From: DASXKD01 sp963707905
Lineage (GTDB): Bacteria; Actinomycetota; Actinomycetes; Streptosporangiales; Streptosporangiaceae
Assembly (NCBI GenBank): GCA_963707905.1
Contig: CAVPSA010000007.1
Span: forward strand, 118,301-182,300
DNA length: 64,000 nt
Reading direction: 5' to 3'
Below, one piece after another: positions 15,811 through 25,167 of the stretch. The notes beneath the pieces are model-generated. The model made no database searches. It was given only the letters and a program-made list of their open reading frames with translations, and was not told the origin of the DNA. Made by a program: the position numbers and the translations under genes. Position 1 is the stretch's first letter. Every line of letters begins with the position of its first letter.

Positions 15811-17532
15811 ATGAATCCCGTCCAACGACCGGACTCCTTCGAGGCCGCTGATTATGTCGGCGTGCTACGCCGCCGGTGGCTGATCGTGCTGGCCCTGACG
15901 TGCGTCGGCGTTGTCGGTGCATTCGGCTATGTCACAGTCGCCCCCAAGTCGTACACCGCGACCGCATCGGTGAACGTCAACCCCACCGCCGCCGACCAGT
16001 CCAACGCTGTGGCGGGCAGCCGCACCAGCGGCGCCACCGTCAACCTCGACACCCAAGCCCAGGTCGTCACGTCCACCGCGGTCGCCACGCTGACCGGCAA
16101 GATGCTGCACAGCACGCTTACCCCCTACAAGCTGGCCGCGCAGATCAACGTCACGGTCCCGCCGAACTCCTCGATCCTCGACATCACCTGCAAGGCGTCC
16201 ACCGCCGTCGGCGCGGCCGCCTGCGCGAACTACTTTGCCAAGGCCTACCTGCAGAACCGGCAGCAGAGCGCGGTGAGCTACGTCGAGGGGCAGCTCAAGA
16301 CGCTGCAGACGCAGTTGACCACGCTCAACACGGCCATCGCCGCGGAGAGCACCAAGATCACCAGCCTGCCGTCGAACTCGCCGCAGCGGGCCGCCGACAC
16401 CGCCCAGCTTGACTCGGACAAGGCCAAGCTGAACAAGCTCACCCAGGAATACGCGACGACCAACGGTCAGCTCGCGAACACCAACGGCGGGTCCGTCAAC
16501 AACGTCGCCACCCCGCCGGGCAAGCCGAGCAGCCCCAAGAAGGCGCTGATCATCCCCAGCGGGCTGGTGGCTGGGCTGCTTCTCGGCCTGATCGCCGCGT
16601 TCCTGGTGGACCGGCGCGACAAGCGGATCCACAACGCGGTGCACGCCGAGCGCGTGCTCGACCTGCCGGTCCTGCTGAACCTGCCTGCCGGGGCGTTCGG
16701 CCGGGAGGTCTCCATCGCCTCCCCGCGCTCGAAGACCGGGCAGGCGTTCACCGACCTGGCCCATGGCGTGGCGGCGGCCCTCGGTGAGGGCAACCACGTT
16801 GTGTTCGTGGCCGGCGCGACGCCCGGCCCGGCCGGCAGCGTGGTCGCCGCCAACCTGGCCGTCACGCTCGCCCGGACTCACTCCGAGGTGGTGCTTGTCT
16901 GCGCCAACATGAACAGCACGGTCGCGCCGAAGCTGCTCGGTCTCGGCGAGGGCGAAGGGCTGGCCGAGCTGATCGCGGGCAACGCCACGGTGCGGGACGT
17001 GGTGCAGGGCCCGGCTGGCATGCCGGGTCTGTGGGTGATCACCCCCGGAGCCGACCCGTCGCTGGCGTTCTACCACCTGCAGCACGACACGGCCCGTGCG
17101 CTCACCAGCCAGCTGCGCCGGGACGCGCGGTACGTCATCATCGAGGCGCAGGCCGCCGACGACGGTGCCGACACGTTCGCCCTGGGCGAGTTCGCCGATG
17201 CCGCGGTGGTGACGATCGAGGTCGGCCGCAGCACCAAGACCGATGCCCTGGAGTGCGTCCGCCGGCTCCGCCAGCTCAGGACGCCGGTGCTCGGCGCCGC
17301 GGTCCTGCCCGCGCTGGGCAGGCGCATCACCGTCCGCCCGCCGCGCCAGGGGCAGCCGCGGCCCGGTGCGGGCCCCGAGGCGCGGCCGGACAGCGCGCCG
17401 CCCGGGCGCGGGGGGCAGGACGAGTTCACCCCCATTTCAGGCATGTCCGCGAACATGTCGGACCGGAGAGACCGCGCGGCGCGTACCCGGGACGGGCACG
17501 GCGGCCGGGCAGACAGCCTTCCAGGAACCTGA
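15811..17532 (+). CDS. Wzz-like polysaccharide chain-length/co-polymerase protein with degenerate BY-kinase domain
   Basis: 573 aa. An N-terminal Wzz domain is framed by two transmembrane helices (about 23-44 and 245-266), with a Thr/Ala-rich extracytoplasmic part and a coiled region (150-220). It is followed by a cytoplasmic P-loop-like domain. That domain aligns with bacterial tyrosine (BY) kinases, but the Walker A site reads PGPAGSVVAANLA where PGEGKSTTAANLA is usual, so the Lys is Gly342 and Thr is Val344. Walker A' reads VLVCANMN instead of LLIDADLR, with both Asp lost. The C-terminal tail has no tyrosine cluster. It is probably a scaffold for chain length or export rather than a kinase. 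ATG 15811 follows GAGGA and opens the polysaccharide operon. Confidence 0.8.
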   Translation: MNPVQRPDSFEAADYVGVLRRRWLIVLALTCVGVVGAFGYVTVAPKSYTATASVNVNPTAADQSNAVAGSRTSGATVNLDTQAQVVTSTAVATLTGKMLHSTLTPYKLAAQINVTVPPNSSILDITCKASTAVGAAACANYFAKAYLQNRQQSAVSYVEGQLKTLQTQLTTLNTAIAAESTKITSLPSNSPQRAADTAQLDSDKAKLNKLTQEYATTNGQLANTNGGSVNNVATPPGKPSSPKKALIIPSGLVAGLLLGLIAAFLVDRRDKRIHNAVHAERVLDLPVLLNLPAGAFGREVSIASPRSKTGQAFTDLAHGVAAALGEGNHVVFVAGATPGPAGSVVAANLAVTLARTHSEVVLVCANMNSTVAPKLLGLGEGEGLAELIAGNATVRDVVQGPAGMPGLWVITPGADPSLAFYHLQHDTARALTSQLRRDARYVIIEAQAADDGADTFALGEFADAAVVTIEVGRSTKTDALECVRRLRQLRTPVLGAAVLPALGRRITVRPPRQGQPRPGAGPEARPDSAPPGRGGQDEFTPISGMSANMSDRRDRAARTRDGHGGRADSLPGT

Positions 17533-17536
17533 CCCC

Positions 17537-18586
17537 ATGGCAGGCGGGCAGCCAGCGCGGCCGCCGCGCTGGGCGGCAACCGGGCTCGCAATCGCGGCGG
17601 GGCTAGCGGTGGCGGCCTGTGCGGCGGGCGCGCCCAACGTCGGGCAGCCCGGCGGCTCGGCCCCGGCGGCCGGCCCGACGGCAACCGCCGGGGCCCGTAC
17701 CACGTCGGCGGGGCCCGCGGCGCCGCTGACGGACCTGGCGGTGGCCAGCGCTGCCGACGCGCAGCGGCGCGCGGTCGCGCTGGTCCTGTCCGGGTCCGAT
17801 CCGCGCGGGCTCACCTCGGCCGACGTCATCTACCAGGAGTTCGCGGCACCGGTGCGGTACATCGCGGTGTTCCAGTCCAAGGAGGCAACGGGGGTGGGCC
17901 CGCTGACCAGCACGCAGCCGACGGACGGCCAGGCCCTGTCCGTGGTGCGCGCGCTGTTCGGCTACAACGGAGGCACCCACGTCTTCACCAAGGAACTGAA
18001 CCACAGCCAGCTCACCAACCTGGGCAGGACGACCCACCCGTCGCTGTATTCGACCGCAGGGCCGGGAGTGTCCACCTCCACCAAGGCCCTCCAGCGGGCG
18101 GTCCGCGGTGACGGGGCACCACCGCAGATCTTCTATTTCCGGGGCGAGGGCCCGCAGAGCAGCGTGCTGGCCACCGCGCACCTGTCCCGGCCCTCCGCCG
18201 CGAAGGTGACCATTCCCGGTTACGGCACCGAGTCGTGGGCCTATGACCTCAAGACCGGCCGGTGGGCGCTGACCGCGGGCGGGCCAAAGGTCCAGGTCGC
18301 CAACGTGGTCGTGCAGCTGGTCCCGTACAAGCAGGCGGTGGTGAGCCACCGCGCCGGGACCACGGTGCCAACCGCCCGGCTGATCGGCAATGGCACCGTC
18401 CAGGTGCTCTCCGGGAGTGCGGGCGGCAGCGGCACGGCCGCGCCCGGCACCTGGTCCAAGCCGCACCTGAACCAGCTCACCAACTACACCGACGGTAACG
18501 GGTACCCGATGGCGTTCCAGCCCGGCCCTACGTGGGTCATATTCGCGCCAAAGGGCACCAAGGTCAGCACATCGGGGGGACAGTGA
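17537..18586 (+). CDS. DUF3048 domain lipoprotein (YerB-like)
   Basis: 349 aa, starting 4 bp after the Wzz-like gene. The N-terminus GLAIAAGLAVAACAAG is a lipoprotein signal with Cys28. The body has the DUF3048 features: RAVALVLSG near 75-85, SADVIYQEFAAPVRYIAVFQ, VGPLTSTQPTDG and LFGYNGGT. The second half (VVVQLVPYKQ to NQLTNYTDGNGYPMAFQPGPTWV) matches the DUF3048 C-terminal domain. The family has no established activity; it resembles YerB of Bacillus and is extracellular. Its place between co-polymerase and polymerase genes suggests a role in polymer attachment or export (inference). Confidence 0.8.
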   Translation: MAGGQPARPPRWAATGLAIAAGLAVAACAAGAPNVGQPGGSAPAAGPTATAGARTTSAGPAAPLTDLAVASAADAQRRAVALVLSGSDPRGLTSADVIYQEFAAPVRYIAVFQSKEATGVGPLTSTQPTDGQALSVVRALFGYNGGTHVFTKELNHSQLTNLGRTTHPSLYSTAGPGVSTSTKALQRAVRGDGAPPQIFYFRGEGPQSSVLATAHLSRPSAAKVTIPGYGTESWAYDLKTGRWALTAGGPKVQVANVVVQLVPYKQAVVSHRAGTTVPTARLIGNGTVQVLSGSAGGSGTAAPGTWSKPHLNQLTNYTDGNGYPMAFQPGPTWVIFAPKGTKVSTSGGQ

Positions 18587-18647
18587 TGAGGCAGGCTGGA
18601 GCGTGCGCAGCGCCCAGGTGCCGCGCAGAGGTAACGAGGAGCCGATC

Positions 18648-20159
18648 GTGACGACCGCCCCTGAGCGAGCCCGCCAGAACGGCCTGAGCGGCTTCAAGGA
18701 CACGCCTGCGGCCGAGCCGCAGGTCCCGGGGCGTACCCCCCGGGTCAAGCGGCTCAGCTGGTTCGCGCGCGAACCAGCCTGGCCCATCGTGGCCCTGCTG
18801 GTCGGCTGGCCGCTGTGGTGGTGCCTGGGCGTCGGGGACTACTTCCCGATCCTCCTCGCCTTCCCCATGGTCCGCCGGATGTGGTACTGGCGGGTGAACA
18901 GGGAGCGGACCATCAGGCTCCCGCCCGGGTTCAGGATCTGGTCGCTGTTCCTCATCGTGACCCTCTTCTCCGTCGCGACGATCTCGCTGACCGCGCCCGA
19001 CTCGGTGGTGAGCCCCACCGGCAGCCGCGTCATCTCCTGGGCCCTGCGCACCGGCGTCTACTTCGCGGTGACCATACTGCTCGTCTACGCGGGCAACCTG
19101 ACCGAGGAGGAACTGCCGCGGCGCCGCCTCGCCTGGCTGCTCGGCCTGGTCGGGATCTACACCGCGGCCGGCGGGGTGCTCGGCGTGGCCGACCCGCACT
19201 TCCAGTTCACCTCGCCGCTGGCCTACGTGCTGCCGCACAGCCTGCAGAACAACAACGGGCTGCTCGCGATGATGCTGCACCCGGGGTTCTCCCAGGTGCA
19301 GAACATCCTCGGCTATGCCGTGGGGCGGCCGAGGGCGCCGTTCGACTACACCAACATGTGGGGCAACGCCCTGGCCATCATGCTGCCCTGGCTGATAGTG
19401 GCCTGGTGGTCCTATGGCAACCGCAAGGAGCGCCGGAACCTGCTGATCGTGTGCGCGGTCGCGCTGGTGCCTGTCGTCTATTCGCTGGACCGCGGGCTGT
19501 GGGTCGGCCTCGGTATTTCCGTCCTTTACGTGGCCGTGCGCTTCGCCGCCCGGGGCAGGATAGGCCTGCTGGCCGGCCTGTTCGGGGTGCTCGCGCTGGT
19601 GGCGGTCGTGGTGGTCGCCTCGCCGCTGCAAAGCCTCATCAGCCAGCGGCTGCAGCACGGCAAGAGCAACGCCGTCCGCTCGTCGCTGTCCGGGCTCGCC
19701 GTGGACGTCGCGGCGTCCTCCCCGGTCATCGGCTATGGGGACACCAGGCACGAGCTGGGCAGCACCAACTCGATCGCGGTCGGCAAGACGGCCAAGTGCC
19801 ACAGTTGCGGCTCCCGCGACATCGGCGGCAACGGCCAGCTCTGGATGCTGCTCATCACCAGCGGCATCCTGGGCGCGGTGCTGTACTGCAGCTTCTTCAT
19901 CTACGGGATCTGGCGGTACTGGCGAGATCCGACGCCCTATGGGCTGGTGGGCGTGCTTGTCCTGATACTGGGCTTCCCGTTCATGATCGTCTATATCGCG
20001 GTGGGGCCGCCCCTTGCCTTCACTATGCTCGCTTATGCCCTCCTCTGGAAGAATGACCGGGTACGGCATAAGGAAGCCGAGGAGGCAGCCGCCGAGTCCG
20101 CGGCGCAGCTTCGTGCTCAGATAGGTGCCCGGGCCGTGGCCGCAAGGGCGCAGACATGA
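18648..20159 (+). CDS. O-antigen ligase/polymerase-like membrane protein (Wzy type)
   Basis: 503 aa with about ten to twelve hydrophobic segments. A large external loop near the C-terminal third (SPVIGYGDTRHELGSTNS, then KTAKCHSCGSRDIGGNGQLW) is typical of Wzy_C/WaaL proteins (GxG-N-x-x-L pattern). An unusual CxxC (CHSC) lies in that loop. GTG 18648 is chosen with GAGGAG upstream; GTG 18603 is an in-frame alternative. It would polymerise or ligate undecaprenyl-linked repeat units on the outer face of the membrane. It sits between DUF3048 and the flippase in one transcriptional run. Confidence 0.8.
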   Translation: MTTAPERARQNGLSGFKDTPAAEPQVPGRTPRVKRLSWFAREPAWPIVALLVGWPLWWCLGVGDYFPILLAFPMVRRMWYWRVNRERTIRLPPGFRIWSLFLIVTLFSVATISLTAPDSVVSPTGSRVISWALRTGVYFAVTILLVYAGNLTEEELPRRRLAWLLGLVGIYTAAGGVLGVADPHFQFTSPLAYVLPHSLQNNNGLLAMMLHPGFSQVQNILGYAVGRPRAPFDYTNMWGNALAIMLPWLIVAWWSYGNRKERRNLLIVCAVALVPVVYSLDRGLWVGLGISVLYVAVRFAARGRIGLLAGLFGVLALVAVVVVASPLQSLISQRLQHGKSNAVRSSLSGLAVDVAASSPVIGYGDTRHELGSTNSIAVGKTAKCHSCGSRDIGGNGQLWMLLITSGILGAVLYCSFFIYGIWRYWRDPTPYGLVGVLVLILGFPFMIVYIAVGPPLAFTMLAYALLWKNDRVRHKEAEEAAAESAAQLRAQIGARAVAARAQT

Positions 20160-20190
20160 TCGGGTCACCGGGGGTGGCAAGCTGGCGCGG

Positions 20191-22003
20191 ATGAGGCGTA
20201 GCCCCAGCGAGGCATGGCCGGAACCACAGGCCTATGCCGGCGCTCCGCGTACCTCCACTCAGCGCGGCAGGCCAGCCAGTGCCCCGGTCCGGGCGCCGAA
20301 TGGCAGGCCCGCACCGGCCGGGCCCGGAACGGGGCGCCCGGCCGGCAAGGGCAGCGGCGGCCAGCCGCAACTGGCCGAGGTCGCCCGCGGTGGCACCCTC
20401 AACCTGATCGGCGCGGGCGTTTCCGCGGCTACCACGGTGGGCGTCACGGTCTTCGTGACCCGGAGGTTCAGCCTGCCGGTCGCCGGTGCCTTCTTCACCG
20501 CCACCTCCGCGTTCCTGATCGTCGAGGCGGTGGCGAGCCTCGGGGCCAACGTCGGCCTCGTCTACTTCATCGCCCGGCTCCGCTCGCTCGGTGAGGAGAA
20601 GCGGATCCCGACGATCCTCCGCGCGGCCGTCATCCCGGTCATCGTGGCCTCGCTCCTGCTCACGGCGATCATGGTGGGCGCCGCGGAGCCGCTTGGCGAA
20701 GGTGCTGCTCAGCGGGGGCCTCGCCAAGGGCGGGGCGGTGAGCTCGGCCGCGGTGGCGCAGGCGCTGCGGGCGCTGGCCCTCACCCTGCCGTTCGCCGCG
20801 CTGCTCGACACCTATCTGGGCGTGGGCCGTGGCTACCGGGACATGCGGCCCACGGTCGTGATCGACAAGATCGGCCGTTCGGCTGTCCAGCTGTTCGGCA
20901 TCATCGTCGCCGTGGCCGCTGGCAGCGCCGCACTCCTCGCGCCGCTGTGGGCGCTGCCGTACGTGCCCGCCGCTGCCGTCGCCTGGCTCTGGGTACGCCG
21001 GATCAGGCGGCGCCCCTCCAAGGGCCCGCGGGGGATGCCGGACGTCCCGCCCGAGCTCGCCGCACTGCTGGCCATTTCCACTCCGGTGCCGAAGATCAAG
21101 GGCGCCCTGCAGCGCGGCAGCCGGACGGCGGCGCGCCGGCTGGCGAACGCCAACCCCCGCGGATTCTGGCAGTTCACCACGCCGCGCGGCATCGCCAGCC
21201 TGGCATCCATCACGCTGCAGCGGATCGACATCGTGCTCGTCGCGATCTTGATGGGACCGGGCTGGGCGGCCGTGTACACGGCGGCGACCCGGTTCCTCGT
21301 GGCCGGCCAGCTTGGCAACATGGCGATCAGCATGGCGGCGCAGCCGCGGTTCACCGAGCTTTTCGCTCTCGGCGACCGGCGCAGCGCGAACGTCATCTAC
21401 CAGGTGACCACCGCCTGGCTGGTGCTGCTCACCTGGCCGCTGTACCTGCTGGCCATCGTCTACGGGCCGGTAGTGCTCAGCGTGTTCGGCCACTCCTACA
21501 AGGCCGGCGCCGACGTGATGCTCATCCTCGGCCTGACCATGCTGCTGGCCACCGCCTGCGGCCAGGTCGACATGGTGCTGATCACTACGGGGCGCAGTAG
21601 CTGGAGCCTGGTCAACGGCCTGCTCGCGGTGGGCGTGAACGTGGGCCTGGACCTGGTGCTCATCCCCCGGTACGGCATCACCGGTGCCGCGATCGGCTGG
21701 GCCGTCGCCATCATCGTCACCAACCTGATGCCGATGGCCCAGCTAGCCTCGTCCATCCATCTGCAGCCCTTCGGGCGCGGGACGATCCTGGCCGCCGGGC
21801 TGTCGGTGGTGAGCTTCTGCGCCATCCCGCTCGCGCTACGGTCCGTCCTCGGCGGCGGCCTGACCGGGCTGGCCGCGGGCGTGGCCGCCGGATCCGTGGT
21901 GCAGGCGATCGGGCTCTGGCGGTTCAGCGACGTCCTGCAGTTGTCGGCCATGCCCGGCATCTCGTCCATTCAGCGGCGACTACACCGCGCGAGACGTCGA
22001 TAA
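20191..22003 (+). CDS. polysaccharide/oligosaccharide flippase, Wzx (MATE/MOP) type (frame broken near 20694)
   Basis: The first part (from MRRSPSEAW) has a proline-rich cytoplasmic leader of about 60 residues and then LAEVARGGTLNLIGAGVSA, as in MOP-family flippases, ending LLTAIMVGAAEPL. The remainder (LAKVLLSGGLAKGG to RRLHRARRR) is in the next frame. Deleting one G at about 20694 joins them into roughly 600 aa with 12-14 membrane helices, including the late GRSSWSLVNGLLAVGVNVGL and YGITGAAIGWAVA segments typical of the family. The role is transfer of lipid-linked glycan across the membrane. The break is a single inserted base like others in this window, so the gene is probably intact. Confidence 0.83.
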
Positions 22004-22418
22004 CATTAAGTAAGCATCGGAAATTCAAAATCCGTGCCGCTGCGAAGTGAACCATTACCCCTACCTCGGGCGTCCGTTAAGGGGGACGCGGACCATCCTC
22101 GGGTGAAACGCGGCCCTTGGCTGTTATCGAGGCAGGCATCAGATGACTACGAGACTGGCGGTGCCGGTGAGGCTGGCTGATCGGGACTTCCGCGTTGGCC
22201 GGAATAGCCTGCGAGGCAGGCATTCACGCTACGATCGGTCATCAGGAGGCTACTCTGCCGTGCGCTGGCGTTCCGATATCCTTAGTAGTCTGTTCTGCTG
22301 CCATCGGCGGCAAGCGGGGGGCTGCCCAACTGCAGGGCTTTCAGTCGTGCGGGACCTGAGCCGGAGTTTACGGGCCTATTAAGGTCGGGGTATACCTGTC
22401 CTTTAGGGGATGTGATCT
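22004..22418. other. 415-bp gap between flippase and kinase genes
   Basis: No gene seen. A weak hairpin GCGTCC/GGACGC lies at 22070-22089 shortly after the flippase stop. The last 60 bases are AT-richer (GGTATACCTGTCC near 22389) and probably hold the promoter and RBS (AGGGGA) for the next gene, so a second transcript likely starts here. Confidence 0.45.
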
Positions 22419-23774
22419 ATGGGGATCATGGACGGCGTCAGGGACGCGAGGCCTGCCGCGGCCGCTGGGGCAGGGGCGCCGCCGCTGCGCTTGGCCGACG
22501 ACTGGGAGCGGCTTGCGTACCTGCGCGAGGTCTGTGAAATCCTGTGGCCGCCGACCGCGGAGATGACGCTCTACGGTGGCCCGCATGGCTGGCCGCAGAT
22601 CACCGGGGCGGTGCGGCCCCGGGCACTGGGGGGCACCGCGCGCGCTGATGGGCGCGACTTCGTACTGATTCCTGGCGTCCGGCATCCCCGGCTGCTGGTG
22701 CCCGCAGCGCCCCGCGCAGCCGCTGCGGCGCTGCGCCAGTACGGCCAGCCGAGGTCATGGGCGGCCCGCATGGGTGTCGCGGCGTTCGCGCTGGGGCTGG
22801 CCAGCGGGCTCGGCGGCACGCTGCTCGGGGTCCGGGTCAGGGTCACCGCCCCGCCGGAGGCCGAGAGCATCGAGTCGTACCTGAAGTCCGTCCTGTCCCC
22901 TGACATCAGGGTGAGCATCCGCCTCGGGCCAGCCCGCGCCAACCGCAAGCCGGTGCTCCAGTTGCACACGACGAGCGGGGAAGCGGCGGGCTTTGTCAAG
23001 GTCGGGTTCAATCCGCTCACCCGTGACCTGGTGCGGGCCGAGGCCGTGTCGCTCGCCTGGCTGGAACGCGCCGGGCTGGCCGGGATCTCGGTGCCGCGGG
23101 TGCTGCACCACGGCCAATGGCACGGCATGGACGTGCTCGTGCTGAGCGGGCTCCCGGTCTGGCAGCGCCGCCGCGCGCTTTCTGCTGCCCAGCTCTCCGC
23201 CGCCATGGACACCGTGGCCAGGGTCGGCGGGCTCCAGGAGGGGGCGCTGGCCAGCGATGCGTACCTGCATCAGCTGCGGGAGCGCCTGGAAACGGCGGAC
23301 CCGGGCCCGGAGCGCTCGGAGCTGCTCCAGGCCCTGGACACGATCGACGCAACGGGCCTGTGCCCGGGCCTGACCTTCGGTGCGTGGCACGGCGACTGGT
23401 CTCCCTGGAACATGGCGAGCACCACCGGCGGGCTGCTGGTCTGGGACTGGGAGCGGTTCGCCTGCGGCGTGCCGCGTGGCTTCGACGCACTGCACTACTG
23501 GCTGCAGAGCGAGGTGGGGCCGCAGCACCGGGATCCCCTGGCCGCCGCCACCGACTGTGCCGGGCAAGCGCCGGCGCTGCTCGCGCCGTTCGGCATCGAC
23601 CCCGCGCGGGCCCGCCTCACCGCGGCCATGTACCTGGCCGATGTGGCTACCAGGTACCTCGTGGACCGGCAGGCCGCGGCGGGTGCGCCGCTCGGCGCGC
23701 CGGGCACGTGGCTGATCCCCGCGCTGGTGGGCGAGGTGGCCCGGTTCCGGGCCCAGCAGAACGGCAAGCACTGA
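22419..23774 (+). CDS. APH-fold (aminoglycoside phosphotransferase-like) small-molecule kinase
   Basis: 451 aa. The N-terminal ~140 residues are of unknown nature, with a hydrophobic stretch MGVAAFALGLASGLGGTLLG (119-138). The kinase domain then has GFVKVG (Lys194), an acidic helix residue in VRAEAVSLAWLE, a hinge region VLVLSGLPVW, the catalytic loop HGDWSPWN (His324, Asp326, Asn331) and the metal motif VWDWERF (Asp343). All key residues of the APH/choline-kinase fold are present, so it is likely active. In a polysaccharide locus it may phosphorylate a sugar, lipid carrier or modifying alcohol (inference). No resistance role is suggested by context. ATG 22419 or 22428. Confidence 0.72.
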   Translation: MGIMDGVRDARPAAAAGAGAPPLRLADDWERLAYLREVCEILWPPTAEMTLYGGPHGWPQITGAVRPRALGGTARADGRDFVLIPGVRHPRLLVPAAPRAAAAALRQYGQPRSWAARMGVAAFALGLASGLGGTLLGVRVRVTAPPEAESIESYLKSVLSPDIRVSIRLGPARANRKPVLQLHTTSGEAAGFVKVGFNPLTRDLVRAEAVSLAWLERAGLAGISVPRVLHHGQWHGMDVLVLSGLPVWQRRRALSAAQLSAAMDTVARVGGLQEGALASDAYLHQLRERLETADPGPERSELLQALDTIDATGLCPGLTFGAWHGDWSPWNMASTTGGLLVWDWERFACGVPRGFDALHYWLQSEVGPQHRDPLAAATDCAGQAPALLAPFGIDPARARLTAAMYLADVATRYLVDRQAAAGAPLGAPGTWLIPALVGEVARFRAQQNGKH

Positions 23775-23849
23775 GCCAGCGGGGGCCGCTCCCCGACGCG
23801 ACTGGCCAGGCGCTGCTCGGGCCCCCGGGCTACGGCCCACCGGGCGGGT

Positions 23850-23870
23850 CCCGGGGGGTCGCTCCCCGGG
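23850..23870. terminator. GC hairpin after the kinase gene
   Basis: CCCGGGG (23850-23856) pairs with CCCCGGG (23864-23870) over loop GGTCGCT. It belongs to the set of GGGG-TCGC-CCCC hairpins seen after several genes here, and could terminate the kinase transcript. Confidence 0.4.
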
Positions 23871-23991
23871 CTAGCAGCGCTTAGTCCCTTTCGAACCGCA
23901 TGCCCGGCTCACCGGGCGCCGGTAGCATCGGGCTCATTGCCCGGTCAGCTTCGGGCTTTGCCCGGTCAGCATGCAGACGAGGTCGCACACT

Positions 23992-24942
23992 ATGGCAGTT
24001 ACCCCACGCCACGGGAGCAGGAGCCAGCCGCCACCGCCGCCGTCGGGACTTGGCTTCGGTCAGCTGGTCCGGCTCGGGGCGTTCGGCCTTGCCTCGGATA
24101 TCCGCGACCGCAGCAGGGACCCGGCGCTGCGCAAGCGCCCGTCGGCGCAGGCCCTTGACCCGCGGCTGCACCGGCCGATCTTCATCATCGGCGCGCCCAG
24201 GTCGGGCACCACGTTCCTGGGCAGCTGCCTGGGCCGGATGCCCGAGGTCTCCTACCACTTCGAGCCCCGGCTGACCAAGGCCGCGGCGCGCTGCGTGTAC
24301 GACGGCTCCTGGACCGAACGCCGCTGTGCCGCGGTGTTCCGGGGCTTCTACTCGGCAATGCTGCTCGCCGGGCTGCACGGCGGCCGGCGGTTCGCGGAGA
24401 AGAACCCGGAGAACAGCTTCGTCGTGCCGTTCCTGGCCGAGGCCATGCCGGATGCGCAGTTCGTGCACATCATCAGGGACGGCCGGGACGCCGCGGTCTC
24501 GCATTCGGAGCAGCCCTGGCTCAACGCCGCGTCGGCGGGCTCGGGCAAGCACGGCCGGGGCGGCCAGTTGTGGGGGAACGCGGCGCGCTGGTGGGTGGAG
24601 CCGGACCGGCGCGAGGAGTTCGCCGCGGTCTCCGACATCGTGCGGTCGGCGTGGTGCTGGCGCCGGTTCACCGAGGCCGCGCTGGCCGGGCTGGCCACTC
24701 TCCCGGCCAGCCGGTCGATTGAAGTGCGATACGAATCAGTCGTGGCTGACCCGATGCACGCGGCTGATGTGCTCGGCGGATTCCTGGAGACCACGCCAGC
24801 CGGGCTTGACGCACTCCGCGCCGGATTGTCGCGGGCCAAGCCTGACTCCGTGGGAAGGTGGCGCAAGGCCCTCGACCAGGGGCAGATCAGCGACGTCGAG
24901 CAGGAGATCGGGCCGTTGCTTGCCCGGCTCGGCTACTCCTGA
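23992..24942 (+). CDS. sulfotransferase family protein (1 of 5)
   Basis: 316 aa. The 5'-phosphosulfate-binding loop is PIFIIGAPRSGTTFLGSCLG (about 63-81). The 3'-phosphate region VHIIRDGRDAAVSH, with the Arg-Asp-Gly-Arg pattern of Sulfotransfer_3 proteins, follows. A proline run near residue 14 precedes the domain. It should move sulfate from PAPS onto a hydroxyl or amine of a glycan or other acceptor in the cytoplasm. ATG 23992 is chosen; ATG 23971 is possible. Its sequence resembles the next sulfotransferase only in the binding motifs, so they probably act on different acceptors. Confidence 0.85.
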   Translation: MAVTPRHGSRSQPPPPPSGLGFGQLVRLGAFGLASDIRDRSRDPALRKRPSAQALDPRLHRPIFIIGAPRSGTTFLGSCLGRMPEVSYHFEPRLTKAAARCVYDGSWTERRCAAVFRGFYSAMLLAGLHGGRRFAEKNPENSFVVPFLAEAMPDAQFVHIIRDGRDAAVSHSEQPWLNAASAGSGKHGRGGQLWGNAARWWVEPDRREEFAAVSDIVRSAWCWRRFTEAALAGLATLPASRSIEVRYESVVADPMHAADVLGGFLETTPAGLDALRAGLSRAKPDSVGRWRKALDQGQISDVEQEIGPLLARLGYS

Positions 24943-25167
24943 CCGCGTCCCGGCCAAAGCTCTCGCGCAGGCCCGCCCTGCCCCCTGGCGGCCATCGCTC
25001 AGCGCTGACCCGGGGCCGCGATCCCGGCCGTGACCTGCGGGGTTCACCGGAAGTTCAACAAGAACCAATTATTCCGTTCCAAAACGATCTACCCGGATTC
25101 CCACCACATCGGGCGGTAAGCACAGTAAAGTTCTTCAAGCGGGAGAGCGAGTGCTGAAATAACCGAC

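Noticed and set aside
18564..20180. 538-codon minus-strand frame opposite the Wzy gene
   Set aside because: His/Gln/Arg/Asp-rich shadow sequence without motifs; the plus-strand membrane protein is well supported.
24943..25167. Mobile element between sulfotransferases 1 and 2 because of lower GC
   Set aside because: No terminal repeats or transposase fragments; an AT-richer promoter explains it.
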